From: Acidobacteriota bacterium
Lineage (GTDB): Bacteria; Acidobacteriota; Blastocatellia; Pyrinomonadales; Pyrinomonadaceae
Direction of reading: 5' to 3'
DNA length: 64,000 nt
Assembly (NCBI GenBank): GCA_016700175.1
Contig: CP065003.1
Coordinates: 62,001 to 126,000, forward strand
Shown piece by piece: positions 42,510-50,848 of this stretch. Position 1 is the first letter of the stretch, and the number at the start of each line of letters is the position of its first letter. Position numbers and translations under genes: made by a program. Below the pieces are notes generated by a model. That model searched no databases, was not told the DNA's origin, and saw nothing but the letters and a program-made list of their open reading frames with translations.

Positions 42510-43447
42510 TTGAGCGGGATCTTAGTCTTTTCGCGGTCAAGCGAGACATCGCATATGCCTTCGGATTCCACGAGCAGGTATGGAGCGTCGCCCGGATCGA
42601 CAAGGTTTCCGTCGGAATCGGTCCTGAACTCCCGGCCGCTCGGCAGGACCTTGGAAGCAAGAAGCGGGGTGACCTCCTTCCAGCTCGAGGGACAGCGCAG
42701 GTTAGACAGCCTGAATTCCTCCAAAGCCTGCCTTATCACCGTCCGCTCTTCGAAGAAGTCCATCTGAAGAAGCCTAAGCCGGGCGTTCTCCTTGGACTGC
42801 GAGTCCTGCGCCTCTTCGTAAACCTGCCTGTAGATCGCCCGCGCTGTGTCGAGGCTTCCGGCGTCTCCCTTCATGCGCGCTGCCATAAGCGTCATGAAGG
42901 GCGCGGCACCCGGCACTTTCGAGCCCTTTTCGTATATCTCTGCCGCTTCCTCAAATCGTTCGAGGCGCCAGTAAATGAAGCCGAGATAATGGTACAAGCG
43001 CCACTCGCCAGGGTTGTTCCCGATACCTTTCTTCGCTATCGCGATCGCCTCTTCCGCATCGATCGCGGGTAGAACCGTGGCGCCGTACGCGTAGACTGCC
43101 ATGAACTGCGGATCGAGTGTGGATGCGTTGTCGAGAAGCGGGTACAGAAGCCTTGGGTTCAGAGGTTTCAGGTCGTCGAGGCTGATCGTCTGGTCGCTCG
43201 CTTTGATGAACTTGTTTCCTATGTACTGCAGCGAACGCATCCAGTACCAGTCCGCGATCAGTCCTTCGAAGCCAAACGCAAAGCCTTTGAGCCTCTCACC
43301 CTGCAGCGAAAGGTCCTCGTCGATGTAACTGTCGGGCAGTACGGGTTTCGATTCAGCGAGCCGGTCACTTAACGCGTAAACGGAGAGGAATCCCGCGACA
43401 AGGATCGCGGCAAGTGCCAGAAATTCGCTGGATCTTGAGAGTTTCAT
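42506..43447 (-). CDS. Membrane-anchored TPR-like protein
   Basis: A 313-residue protein with an N-terminal hydrophobic segment (about 9-26), probably an uncleaved anchor. Helical repeats follow: EWRLYHYLGFIYWRLERFEEA with AEIYEKGSKVPGAAPFMTLM is a clear tetratricopeptide unit near 150-190. An upstream block (LIADWYWMRSLQYIGNKF) is conserved-looking. The C-terminal 70 residues are a beta-rich cap with FRTDSDGNLVDPGDAPYLL. It lies 7 bases after the ABC permease and overlaps the polytopic protein by 4 bases, so it is translationally coupled. A scaffold for the ABC exporter is the likely role. It occupies the place of a pilG-like accessory, though I see no proof of homology. Confidence 0.7.
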   Translation of the reverse strand: MKLSRSSEFLALAAILVAGFLSVYALSDRLAESKPVLPDSYIDEDLSLQGERLKGFAFGFEGLIADWYWMRSLQYIGNKFIKASDQTISLDDLKPLNPRLLYPLLDNASTLDPQFMAVYAYGATVLPAIDAEEAIAIAKKGIGNNPGEWRLYHYLGFIYWRLERFEEAAEIYEKGSKVPGAAPFMTLMAARMKGDAGSLDTARAIYRQVYEEAQDSQSKENARLRLLQMDFFEERTVIRQALEEFRLSNLRCPSSWKEVTPLLASKVLPSGREFRTDSDGNLVDPGDAPYLLVESEGICDVSLDREKTKIPLK

Positions 43448-43454
43448 CGGGCCG

Positions 43455-44228
43455 CTATTTCAGGTTCCTGCGACGGAATATCACGATCGTGATCGCCAGC
43501 AGGATGGCGTTGAAGACGATAGCGTAAAGCGCCGCCCCTCCGATGTAGGAAACAGGCGGGACCTCGCCTCTTGCGGCAAGCGTCACGAACTCGTAATGCG
43601 AGAGATTCGGGAAGACGTAGTAGATGAATCCGAATAGCCATCGCGCCGCGTCAGACCCCAGGCCTTCCGCAAGGTCCCTGAGCGATGCGCTGAAATGGCC
43701 TATCACCCAGACGAGGAAAGTGAGAAGCGCGGAAAGCGCCGGAGTCGAGAACGAAGAGAAGAGTATGGCGACTCCGGTCACGATCGTAAGCTCCAGATAG
43801 ATCAGAAGGATCGCGCCCCACACGGATGCTGCCAGCGAGGATGCTCCGATATAAACCAGTGCAAGTGAGACACCGATGCCCATTACCGCGACGTTGACAA
43901 GCAGGGTGACGCAGAGGCCAAGGTACTTTCCGACGATGAATTCGCCTCTTCCGATCGGCTTCGAGAAGATAGTGTAAAGCGTGCGTTTCTCGATCTCTTT
44001 GGACACGAGCGAGACGCCTACGAAGATCGCGATAAATACCCCGAACAGAAGCATCGCGCTCAACCCGATGTTCGTGACAGTGCGGTCCTCGTTTCCGGCC
44101 GTCAGGTCCCCCAGAAACACGGCGCAGCCCGTGATCAGAAGTACGAATACGACCAGGTTGTACAAGACCCGGTCGCGTACGGCTTCACGAAAGGTGTTCC
44201 TTGCGATCGCGAATATGTTGCGGAGCAT
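43455..44228 (-). CDS. ABC-2 type transporter permease (PilI-like position)
   Basis: A 257-residue inner-membrane protein with six hydrophobic segments. The family start RNIFAIARNTFREAVRDRVLYNLV is followed by LVSKEIEKRTLYTIFSKPIGRGEFIVGKYLG, the typical ABC-2 permease motif around residues 75-105. It pairs with the ATPase encoded three genes on. It is the first gene of the operon, 169 bases after pilA and beyond that gene's terminator, so it may be read by readthrough or by a local promoter. Confidence 0.88.
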   Translation of the reverse strand: MLRNIFAIARNTFREAVRDRVLYNLVVFVLLITGCAVFLGDLTAGNEDRTVTNIGLSAMLLFGVFIAIFVGVSLVSKEIEKRTLYTIFSKPIGRGEFIVGKYLGLCVTLLVNVAVMGIGVSLALVYIGASSLAASVWGAILLIYLELTIVTGVAILFSSFSTPALSALLTFLVWVIGHFSASLRDLAEGLGSDAARWLFGFIYYVFPNLSHYEFVTLAARGEVPPVSYIGGAALYAIVFNAILLAITIVIFRRRNLK

Positions 44229-44323
44229 AGGGAATCTTCAGGATGTTTCGGGTTCGGCCGCGTGATAGAGGATGGCTGAAAAGGGAAGCCGGCCGAGTAC
44301 GATTTTACCCCATGCGGGCACCA

Positions 44324-44361
44324 AATGAAAAAGGCAAAATGGGCACGAAGCCCATTCTGCC
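44324..44361 (-). terminator. Intrinsic terminator of pilA
   Basis: On the minus strand GGCAGAATGGGC and GCCCATTTTGCC form a 12-bp stem with one mismatch and a 5-base loop, followed by TTTTTC. It lies 36 bases after the pilA stop. Confidence 0.8.
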
Positions 44362-44397
44362 TTGTGGTCAAAGCTTGTCTCGAAAGACAACCTGCTA

Positions 44398-44910
44398 TTA
44401 GTTGTTAAGCGGGGTAGCGTTGGTGACCGCACGCGTCGTGGCATCGATAGCCGGAAGCGTAGCAGCGTCAGCCGAAGCGTAGATCACGCCGTCCTCGGCA
44501 ACCAGGAAGTTGCGGGTTCCGGTAGCCGTAAGGCCGCTGGAGGTCGAGGGCTGCGAGATAACGTCGAAGGTCGACGGGTTGTTAGCAACGCCTGCACCGT
44601 TATAGGTGTAGAAGTATCCGCTCTTAGCCGAAGCAGCAACCGTAGCGCCGGCCAGCGTGGAGTCGATCAGGTTCTGGGCCTGCAGAGCAGCCATGTCAAC
44701 TGCGAACTGTCCGGAACCAGCCGTCGACTGGAAAGTAACGTTAGCGCCGTGCATCGTGCGAAGCGAAGAGATCGAGGATCCTTCGTTAGCGGAGCGGCGG
44801 GCGGCGAGCAAGTTGGGAATAGCGATAGCGGCGATGATGCCGATGATCACAACGACGATCAGAAGTTCGATCAGCGAGAAACCTTTTTGATTTTTCATTT
44901 TCTTTTTCAC
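44398..44910 (-). CDS. pilA: Type IV major pilin PilA
   Basis: A 170-residue prepilin. A short basic leader ends in the prepilin peptidase site KG|FSLIELLIVVVIIGIIAAI (cleavage after Gly11, with the Glu5 of mature pilin present). The hydrophobic alpha1 helix runs to about 35 and the rest is an Ala/Ser/Thr-rich globular domain. It has no cysteine pair near the C-terminus. The start is a GTG at 44910 preceded by AGGAG; an ATG four codons on is possible. Downstream is a strong terminator and upstream a near-consensus sigma-54 promoter, with pilR and pilS just behind. All three genes are on the minus strand. Confidence 0.93.
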   Translation of the reverse strand: MKKKMKNQKGFSLIELLIVVVIIGIIAAIAIPNLLAARRSANEGSSISSLRTMHGANVTFQSTAGSGQFAVDMAALQAQNLIDSTLAGATVAASAKSGYFYTYNGAGVANNPSTFDVISQPSTSSGLTATGTRNFLVAEDGVIYASADAATLPAIDATTRAVTNATPLNN

Positions 44911-44964
44911 AATCTCCTAGAGTTTGAAGTCTTGGTCTACCCTTTCTCAGGCAGGGCTTCTAGA

Positions 44965-44980
44965 TACAACACACGTGCCA
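44965..44980 (-). promoter_or_regulatory. Sigma-54 promoter of pilA
   Basis: Reading the minus strand, TGGCAC-GTGTG-TTGTA matches the sigma-54 -24/-12 consensus (TGGCAC-N5-TTGCA) at all but one position. It lies about 55 bases upstream of the pilA start, with the PilR-like gene just upstream. No gene lies in the gap 44911-45158. Confidence 0.8.
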
Positions 44981-45143
44981 TCTCGGGAGCAGCGCTGTAA
45001 TGGAAGGGTAAATGCAAGAAAATGAATGAGTTGCGAGAAGCGGTCAGGGGGTCGGGAGGCAAGATTTCGATCGGTTTACAGCCTGTTTTAACAGTTTTTT
45101 GTCGTGTTTATGTGACAGATTTTGTCAGAAAAGAGGGTAAGGG

Positions 45144-45170
45144 GCCGGTGACTGCCTATCAGTCGCCGGC
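45144..45170 (-). terminator. Hairpin terminator overlapping the pilR stop
   Basis: GCCGGCGACTG and CAGTCACCGGC (minus strand) form an 11-bp stem with one G-U and a 5-base loop. The TGA stop of pilR lies within the stem. A pyrimidine-rich CCCTTACCCTCTTTTC follows. It would separate pilR from the pilA promoter. Confidence 0.5.
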
Positions 45171-46556
45171 GCTCCGCATTTGCGCCGCCAGAGACCGTAT
45201 GCTGTGCTTGTCCAGTAGGTGCCTGAGCGATCTGACCGGCATTTTCAGCAGCTCCGCCGCTTTTGTCTGATTGCCGCCTGTGCGCTTGAGCGCCTCGACC
45301 ACGTAGGTCTTCTCCAGATTTCCCAGATGGCTGTTCAGGTTGATACCCGAATCGGGCAATTCGAATTCGGCGCTGATCCGCTCCGGATTGTAATTCGTGA
45401 TGTGGTCCGGGAGCCTTTCGGGCCTTATCTCGTCCTCGCGCTCGAGGGCGACGGCACGCTCGATCGTGTGCTCGAGCTCGCGCACGTTCCCGTGCCAGGT
45501 GTATTTCTCTAGCAGTTCCATTGCGTCGGCAGATATCGACATTTCGCGGCCTGTTTGACGGCAGAACTTCTTGACGAAGTGGTTGGCCAGTTCCTTTATG
45601 TCCTCTTTCCGATCTCTCAAAGGAGGAAGGCTGATCGGGATAACGGAGATCCTGTAGAAAAGGTCCTCGCGGAACGAGCCGTCATCGATCATCGATTTGA
45701 GATCGCGATTTGTCGCCGCTATCACTCGCGAATCGATCTGGAACTCTTCGTGGGCTCCGACGGGACGGACCTTTCTTTCCTGTAAGACGCGAAGCAGCTT
45801 GACCTGCATCGCGGTCGACATCTCGCCTATCTCGTCCAAAAATATCGTGCCTTCGTTCGAAGCCTCGAAAAGGCCCTTTCGGTTCGTGTTCGCACCGGTA
45901 AACGCCCCTTTGACATATCCGAACAGCTCGGACTCCAGGAGCGTTTCCGTGAACGCTCCGCAGTTGATCGAGATAAACGGTTTCTCGGCACGCGGGGAAA
46001 GATCGTGTATTGCCCGGGCCACAAGTTCCTTACCCGTTCCGGATTCGCCGGAAACGAGCACGGTCGACTGAACTTCGGCGACCGTTTCGATCATCTGGAA
46101 GATCGCCTGCATCTTGTCGGAATTTCCGACGATGTTCTTAACGCTTCCTTGCTTGCGCTGAGCCCGTTTGAAGGCACGGTTCTCTTTGATGAGGTCTTGT
46201 TTCTCGAGCGTTTTCGAGACGATCAGCTTTAGTTCCTCGACGTCGAACGGCTTCTGTATGAAATCGTCGGCGCCGAGTATGAAGGCCTCGCGAGCGGTGT
46301 CGACCGTTGCGAATGCCGTCATGAGGATCACGCCGATGTCGGGCAGAAGCTCGCGGGCCTCCCGCAGCATCTCGATCCCGTTCATGTCCGGCATCCGGAC
46401 ATCCGAGACAACAACATCGGCGGGATCTTCACGGATCAGTTCGACCGCTTCGCGGCCGTTTCTGGCGGTCCGGATTGCGTGGCCGCTTCCCTCAAAGACC
46501 ACACCGAGCAACTGTCTGTAGCTTTGTTCGTCGTCAACGATGAGAATTTTTGCCAT
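45159..46556 (-). CDS. pilR: PilR-like sigma-54-dependent response regulator
   Basis: This 465-residue regulator has a receiver (ILIVDDEQSYRQLL, phosphoacceptor in VVVSDVRMPDMNG, FIQKPFDV). A central AAA+ domain has GESGTGKELVARAIH near 168, ESELFGYVKGAFTGANTNRKG and IFLDEIGEMS. The C-terminal Fis-type helix-turn-helix is GGNQTKAAELLKMPVRSLRHLL. GAFTGA is intact. Being next to pilS and pilA, with a sigma-54 promoter on pilA, it most likely activates pilin expression in response to PilS. The upstream pilS gene ends 114 bases before its start. Confidence 0.9.
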   Translation of the reverse strand: MAKILIVDDEQSYRQLLGVVFEGSGHAIRTARNGREAVELIREDPADVVVSDVRMPDMNGIEMLREARELLPDIGVILMTAFATVDTAREAFILGADDFIQKPFDVEELKLIVSKTLEKQDLIKENRAFKRAQRKQGSVKNIVGNSDKMQAIFQMIETVAEVQSTVLVSGESGTGKELVARAIHDLSPRAEKPFISINCGAFTETLLESELFGYVKGAFTGANTNRKGLFEASNEGTIFLDEIGEMSTAMQVKLLRVLQERKVRPVGAHEEFQIDSRVIAATNRDLKSMIDDGSFREDLFYRISVIPISLPPLRDRKEDIKELANHFVKKFCRQTGREMSISADAMELLEKYTWHGNVRELEHTIERAVALEREDEIRPERLPDHITNYNPERISAEFELPDSGINLNSHLGNLEKTYVVEALKRTGGNQTKAAELLKMPVRSLRHLLDKHSIRSLAAQMRSAGD

Positions 46557-46669
46557 GGCTGGAGAAAATCGTAAGGTTCAGAAAGGAAGTGGCCGTGGGC
46601 GGCCGGATGGAAGTAAAGAAGCCCTTAAAGCTCCCTCACCTTCATTCTCACAGAAACGAGGCCGCTGTT

Positions 46670-48427
46670 TCAAGGCGAAACCTCTTCGCTCTTCTGTCTC
46701 ACGTTCAGATAATCCTTCAATGGGGAGGTGGTCTCCGTCAAAACGGATGAGGACCCATCTGCCGAGGACGCCCGCTTTCCGTAGTCTGACGGAAGATCGA
46801 GCGTGATCCTCGTACCCTCATTCTCTTTACTTGAAACGCTGATCGTGCCGTTGTGGTCGCGGACGATCTGGTAGACGATCGAGAGCCCGAGACCGGTTCC
46901 GCCTGTGGTCGATGTGGAAAAAGGCTCGAACAGCTGTTCGACCTGCTCTCTGGGCATTCCGCAGCCGGTGTCCGAGAACACGATGCGAAGTCGCCCGTTC
47001 CGGCGCTTTGTTAGGCTTATGCAGAACTCGCCGCCGTTGGGCATCGCCTGCAGGGAGTTCCTTGCAAGGTTCCAGAAGATCTGTTTCAGTTGGGACACGT
47101 CGCCGTTCATGAGGACGGGACCTTCGGGAAGCTTGCTCCGTAAGACGTGATTCTCGCTCACATCCGGACTGTGCTCCAAAAGCGTGAGCGTATCGAGGAT
47201 CGCCTCGCAGGCGTCGAGCTCAGCGAAAGTGACGGCCGCGGGCCGCGCGTATTTCAGGAAGTTCGTGATGATGGAATTCATCCTGTCCGATTCGGTCAGG
47301 ATTATCTCCATCAGATTGGCCTGAGCAGAATCCTCTGGCGTCTGCGAATCAAGCACCTGGATAGCGCCGCGCATCGCGCCGAGAGGGTTCCGGATCTCGT
47401 GCGCGAGGCCTGCTGCGACGCGCCCTACCGCGGCAAGCCTGTCCTTTCGCCGCACGCTCTCTTCCATCGTGCGTATGTCGGTGAGATCCTGGAAAGTGAT
47501 GATGAGGCCCGTCTTCTCGCCGCTCTCCGACATCAGCGGGGAAATACTGTAACCGATCTGGACCACGAAACCGTCGGGTGTCGTAAATCCCATCTCGTGG
47601 CGCGGAAGGTTCTCGTTCTCCGCGCCTGCGCGCAACGCCATGCCGATCTCGCGCCCAATGTCGCCGAGGACGTAATAGATCGATCTCCCCCGCATTTCGG
47701 AAGCCCTGTAACCAGTGATCTCCTCGGCCATCGAGTTGAAGGTGAATATATTGCCTTCGAGGTCGATGGTGATAAGCCCCGAGCGGATCGACTCGACGAT
47801 CCTTTCGTGCAGAACCCGCAGGTTCTCGAGCGTTCGTGTGGTCTCACGAAGCTTTTCGCCGGAGCTGTATCTCTCGGAAAGCTTCGACGACAGAAGCCCG
47901 ACGACAAGGAACGCGACATCGTGAAAGCCTACGATCTGGATCACCTTCGACATCTCCGGCGCCGGCGCGAAGCTGTCGATCACCGCAAACGAGGTCAGTC
48001 CGGCAAGCGTTGTGAAGAGCAGGACGCACAAAGTCGCGAATATCAGCGTCCGTTTGCCGCTCAGGAAGATGCTCGCGACCGCGATCACTATGATGTAGAG
48101 CGTTATGTAAGGCGAATTCAGAACACCCGTCCGCCACACGAGCCAGGTGACAAGAAGTGCGTCGAGAAAGAACTGCGTGCGGATCTGCCAGATGTAGCTC
48201 TCGGAAAGCCTCAGGAAGAAGAAGTAGACGATCGTAAGGCCGACGGAGATGATGAATACGAGAAACAGCCCCTGCGGGAAATCCTCCCAGGACAGTTTCA
48301 AGTGTCCGCTGTTCCAGACCCACGTCGCGACCAGCAGCAGAAAGACGGCGAGAAGCCTTCCTATAACAAGCGTCTGGAGCTTCTGGTTAAGGCTCAGGTT
48401 TCCTGGCAGGTATTTTTCCGTGTTCAT
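46670..48427 (-). CDS. pilS: PilS-like membrane sensor histidine kinase
   Basis: A protein of about 585 residues, taking ATG 48427 (MNTEKYLPGNLSL); a start at 48481 would collide with the divergent cupin promoter. Six transmembrane helices occupy about residues 20-190, as in PilS. A PAS domain follows (LHERIVESIRSGLITIDLEGNI). The histidine is in VAAGLAHEIRNPLGAMRGAIQVL near 370. The ATPase domain has NLARNSLQAM, FSDTGCGMP and GTGLGLSIVYQIVRDHNG. It probably senses pilin levels in the membrane, as known for PilS, and phosphorylates the adjacent PilR. The gap after it (46557-46669) shows no feature. Confidence 0.88.
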   Translation of the reverse strand: MNTEKYLPGNLSLNQKLQTLVIGRLLAVFLLLVATWVWNSGHLKLSWEDFPQGLFLVFIISVGLTIVYFFFLRLSESYIWQIRTQFFLDALLVTWLVWRTGVLNSPYITLYIIVIAVASIFLSGKRTLIFATLCVLLFTTLAGLTSFAVIDSFAPAPEMSKVIQIVGFHDVAFLVVGLLSSKLSERYSSGEKLRETTRTLENLRVLHERIVESIRSGLITIDLEGNIFTFNSMAEEITGYRASEMRGRSIYYVLGDIGREIGMALRAGAENENLPRHEMGFTTPDGFVVQIGYSISPLMSESGEKTGLIITFQDLTDIRTMEESVRRKDRLAAVGRVAAGLAHEIRNPLGAMRGAIQVLDSQTPEDSAQANLMEIILTESDRMNSIITNFLKYARPAAVTFAELDACEAILDTLTLLEHSPDVSENHVLRSKLPEGPVLMNGDVSQLKQIFWNLARNSLQAMPNGGEFCISLTKRRNGRLRIVFSDTGCGMPREQVEQLFEPFSTSTTGGTGLGLSIVYQIVRDHNGTISVSSKENEGTRITLDLPSDYGKRASSADGSSSVLTETTSPLKDYLNVRQKSEEVSP

Positions 48428-48483
48428 CTTTTGAGAATCAGAGGCGGATTTCTTAAGATTCCTAGGACGGACGGAACACAACT

Positions 48484-48843
48484 ATGGAAGACAAATATGA
48501 CGAACGCCCCTGGGGGAGCTACACAATTCTTGACGAGGGAACTGATTACAAGGTGAAGAGGCTGGAAGTTCTGCCTCAAAAGCGACTTAGTTATCAGCGG
48601 CACGGTAAACGCTCCGAGCACTGGTTTATCGTGCGTGGCACCGCTAAGGTAACATTAAACGGTGTTGAAATGCTAGTTGAAAGCGGGGAATCGGTCGACA
48701 TACCTGTCGGCACCGCGCACCGGGTCGAGAACCCTCTGAGCGGGGAAACGCTCGTGTTTATCGAAACCCAGACGGGAAGTTACTTCGGCGAGGATGACAT
48801 CGAGCGGATCGAGGACGATTTTGGAAGGATTGAGGGTTCGTAG
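48484..48843 (+). CDS. Single-domain cupin, mannose-6-phosphate isomerase type II family
   Basis: A 119-residue protein equal to the isolated C-terminal cupin of bifunctional mannose-1-phosphate guanylyltransferase/isomerases. Family wording: RPWGSYTILDEG, YKVKRLEVLPQKRLSYQRHGKRSEHWFIVRGTA with metal-binding Gln/His/Glu, IPVGTAHRVENP with another His, and LVFIETQTGSYFGEDDIER. Stand-alone forms may interconvert mannose-6-phosphate and fructose-6-phosphate or act as sugar-binding cupins. It is divergent from pilS, with 56 bases between start codons, and is followed by repeat sequence and then the IS elements. Confidence 0.85.
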   Translation: MEDKYDERPWGSYTILDEGTDYKVKRLEVLPQKRLSYQRHGKRSEHWFIVRGTAKVTLNGVEMLVESGESVDIPVGTAHRVENPLSGETLVFIETQTGSYFGEDDIERIEDDFGRIEGS

Positions 48844-49037
48844 TTCAAAGTTCAAGGTTCCTAGTTCAAGGAAAAGAAAAAATGAGACCGTTTAGAGCAG
48901 CGCTTGCGCTGCAATACTCGTGCGAGGCACGGCTGAAAAGTTCCGTGTGCCACGCTAGAGTTCAAAGTTCGAATTTCAAAGTTCAAAGAGGCGTTTAGCG
49001 GCCGGCTTGCCCGCCACGACTGGTATTGAGAAGAAAG
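48842..49037. repeat. Mixed repeats upstream of the first IS copy
   Basis: GTTCAAG/GTTCAAA heptamers at about 48842-48872 and 48959-48987. A CCGTTTAGAGCAGCGCTTGCGCTGC hairpin element near 48889. A TTTAGCGGCCGGCTTGCCCGCC palindrome near 48993-49015, matching the one inside the murG-murC array. No gene apart from the extended start of the transposase frame. Confidence 0.65.
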
Positions 49038-50200
49038 GACTGAGGGAGAGAGAGATCTTTGAGAATGAAGCACCGGAGTATCCGGCATACGTAGGGCTCG
49101 ATGTCCATAAGGAGACTATCGTGGCGGCGATCGCCCGGGAGGGTCGGGGAAAGCCGGAGTCGCTTGGAACGATAGCGAACAAACCGAAGGAGGTGGCGAA
49201 GCTTGTCGAGCGGCTGAGCCGGGAGTTCGGGGGAGAGGTTCTGCTGTACTGCTACGAGGCAGGTCCGTGCGGATACGTTCTGTACCGTCAGCTGGTGGAG
49301 ATGGGGCAGGAATGCCATGTTGTGGCACCGTCGAAGATCCCTAAGAAGCCCGGCGACAGGATAAAGACGGACCGGCGGGATGCGAGGAAGCTGGCCCGGC
49401 TATTGAGGAGCGGGGATCTTACGGCGGTATGGGTGCCGGGAGAGGAGCAGGAGGCGATGCGGGACCTGGCGCGGGCGCGGAACGACTTCAAGATCCAGGA
49501 GCGGAAGGCGCGCCAGCAACTGAGCGCTTTCATGCTCCGTCACGGGCATTCGTGGCCCAAGGGAAAGACGCGGTGGACGAAGGGCCACTTCGAATGGATG
49601 GAGACGCGCAAGTTCCCTCACGAATGGCAGTATGTTGTGCTTCAGGGATACATCAGAGCGGTGAATGCGGCGGAGAAGAGGGTGGCTGACATCACGGCGG
49701 AAATGAGCATGGCGCTGCCGCACTGGTCGATGGCTCCGGTGGTCTACTCGCTGATGGCGTTCAGGGGTATCGACATGGTCAGCGCGATGGGGCTCCTGGC
49801 AGAACTCGGGGATCTGACCCGCTTCGACTCGCCGAAGCAACTGATGGGCTTTCTGGGGCTTGTGCCCAGCATACACGCCTCCGGCCCGACAAAGCGCGAG
49901 GGTGAGATAACGAAGACCGGCAACTCGAGGGCCCGGCGCCTGCTGGTCGAAGCCGCCTGGGCGTACCGCCATCCGGCGCGCATGACGGCTCATTTGAGAC
50001 GAAAGGCGAAGAACGCGTCCGAAGAAGCCAGGGAGATATCCTGGAAGGCCCAGAAACGTTTGTGCGGAAGATACCGGTCGCTGGTCTACTCGGGCAAGAA
50101 CAAGAACCAGACCACGGTGGCAGTCGCCAGGGAACTCTCGGGCTTTATCTGGGACGTGACACGGGTCGAGATGGCCAGGTTTGAAACCCCCGCCCGCTAG
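49007..50200 (+). CDS. IS110-family transposase, copy 1 (N-terminus replaced)
   Basis: A 397-residue DEDD transposase. The RuvC-like catalytic residues are visible: Asp in YVGLDVHKETIV, Glu in LLYCYEAGPCGYVLY, and two Asp in KTDRRDARKLARLLRSGDL. The C-terminal Transposase_20 domain has FRGIDMVSAMGLLAELGDL and SGPTKREGEITKTGNSRARRLLVEAAW with the serine nucleophile region. The frame is intact, but its first 15 or so residues (to LRERE) come from unrelated repeat DNA. The copy's own left end and ribosome site are missing; homology to copy 2 begins only at 49050. It ends TAG after FETPAR because of a C5 tract, where copy 2 has C4. Confidence 0.9.
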   Translation: MPATTGIEKKGLREREIFENEAPEYPAYVGLDVHKETIVAAIAREGRGKPESLGTIANKPKEVAKLVERLSREFGGEVLLYCYEAGPCGYVLYRQLVEMGQECHVVAPSKIPKKPGDRIKTDRRDARKLARLLRSGDLTAVWVPGEEQEAMRDLARARNDFKIQERKARQQLSAFMLRHGHSWPKGKTRWTKGHFEWMETRKFPHEWQYVVLQGYIRAVNAAEKRVADITAEMSMALPHWSMAPVVYSLMAFRGIDMVSAMGLLAELGDLTRFDSPKQLMGFLGLVPSIHASGPTKREGEITKTGNSRARRLLVEAAWAYRHPARMTAHLRRKAKNASEEAREISWKAQKRLCGRYRSLVYSGKNKNQTTVAVARELSGFIWDVTRVEMARFETPAR

Positions 50201-50527
50201 CGGGCCGGTAACGCATCGCAAAGAAGTATCCGACAAGAGGAAAAGAAGTTAACCACAGAAGAAAAGGAGGTCAGAGGCGCTCCAGGTCAGGGCATTCGCA
50301 GACAGATCTTCTGAAGAATCCCGGTCACGGCTAGAACGGCTTCCCCGAAAGGGGAATGATCCACGCTTTTAGATAAGAGGAAAGCTTCGCGACGAAGACA
50401 AGTCAGGTAGGTAACCAATCCACGTATATCAGCATGATCCATCGTCGCTTACCGTCCGCAATGCCCTGACCTCAGGCGCTTCTGACAAACGAGAATATGT
50501 AGAGGGGTTGACAGGTCAAAACATATC
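49050..50527 (+). mobile_element. IS110/IS1111-type element, copy 1, left end lost
   Basis: Nearly identical to copy 2 from 49050 onward. It has the right subterminal inverted repeat (50510-50524) and the same flank beyond it, but no left inverted repeat. The identity with copy 2 continues about 225 bases past the element end (to 50752). A tandem segmental duplication or recombination therefore explains it better than an independent insertion. Confidence 0.75.
50284..50472 (+). ncRNA. Candidate seekRNA/bridge RNA, copy 1
   Basis: Same non-coding segment as in copy 2, bounded by AGGTCAGGGCATT (50284-50296) and its exact reverse complement (50460-50472). See the copy 2 entry for the candidate guide loops. 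Confidence 0.4.
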
Positions 50528-50759
50528 AGCCGTGGACTTCAGTCCACGGGGTGCGTCGGAACGGATTTCCCCAGTCGCGTAGCGACGTTGGCATGAGCAG
50601 TGATCGGTAAGCCGTGAGCAGTGAGCGGTGTCCGAAGCCCGACTGTGAGGGAGGGAGTAACTCAGGACTGAGAGAAAAGGACTGAGGACTGAGCCGTTTC
50701 GTTCGCGCAAGGAACACTGAGATTCGCCATTTCGTTCGCGTAGCGAACACTGAATTTAG
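50528..50759 (+). repeat. Flank repeat between the two IS copies
   Basis: This segment begins AGCCGTGGACTT, a hairpin of the TTTAGCC family. It carries heptamers GCAGTGA/GCGGTGT, a GTGTCCGAAGCCCGACTG element, GGACTGA heptamers (50665-50692) and two TTCGTTCGCG stretches. It ends TTTAG at 50755-50759, the left junction of copy 2. The same segment recurs after copy 2 (52358-52582), and its first part again at 52585-52720. Confidence 0.75.
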
Positions 50760-50764
50760 ACATA

Positions 50765-50779
50765 ATGTTTTGACCTGTC
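50765..50779 (+). repeat. Left subterminal inverted repeat of IS copy 2
   Basis: ATGTTTTGACCTGTC is the exact reverse complement of 52340-52354. It is absent from copy 1. Confidence 0.85.
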
Positions 50780-50848
50780 CTGCCTCAAGAACGTGGATTA
50801 TGTTAGGTGAGATTCACCAACACCTAGCCACAATTGAGGAGGACAGGC

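Noticed and set aside
45074..45096. Terminator suggested by CTGTTTTAACAG followed by T6
   Set aside because: The stem leaves too small a loop or only four pairs, and no plus-strand gene ends nearby.
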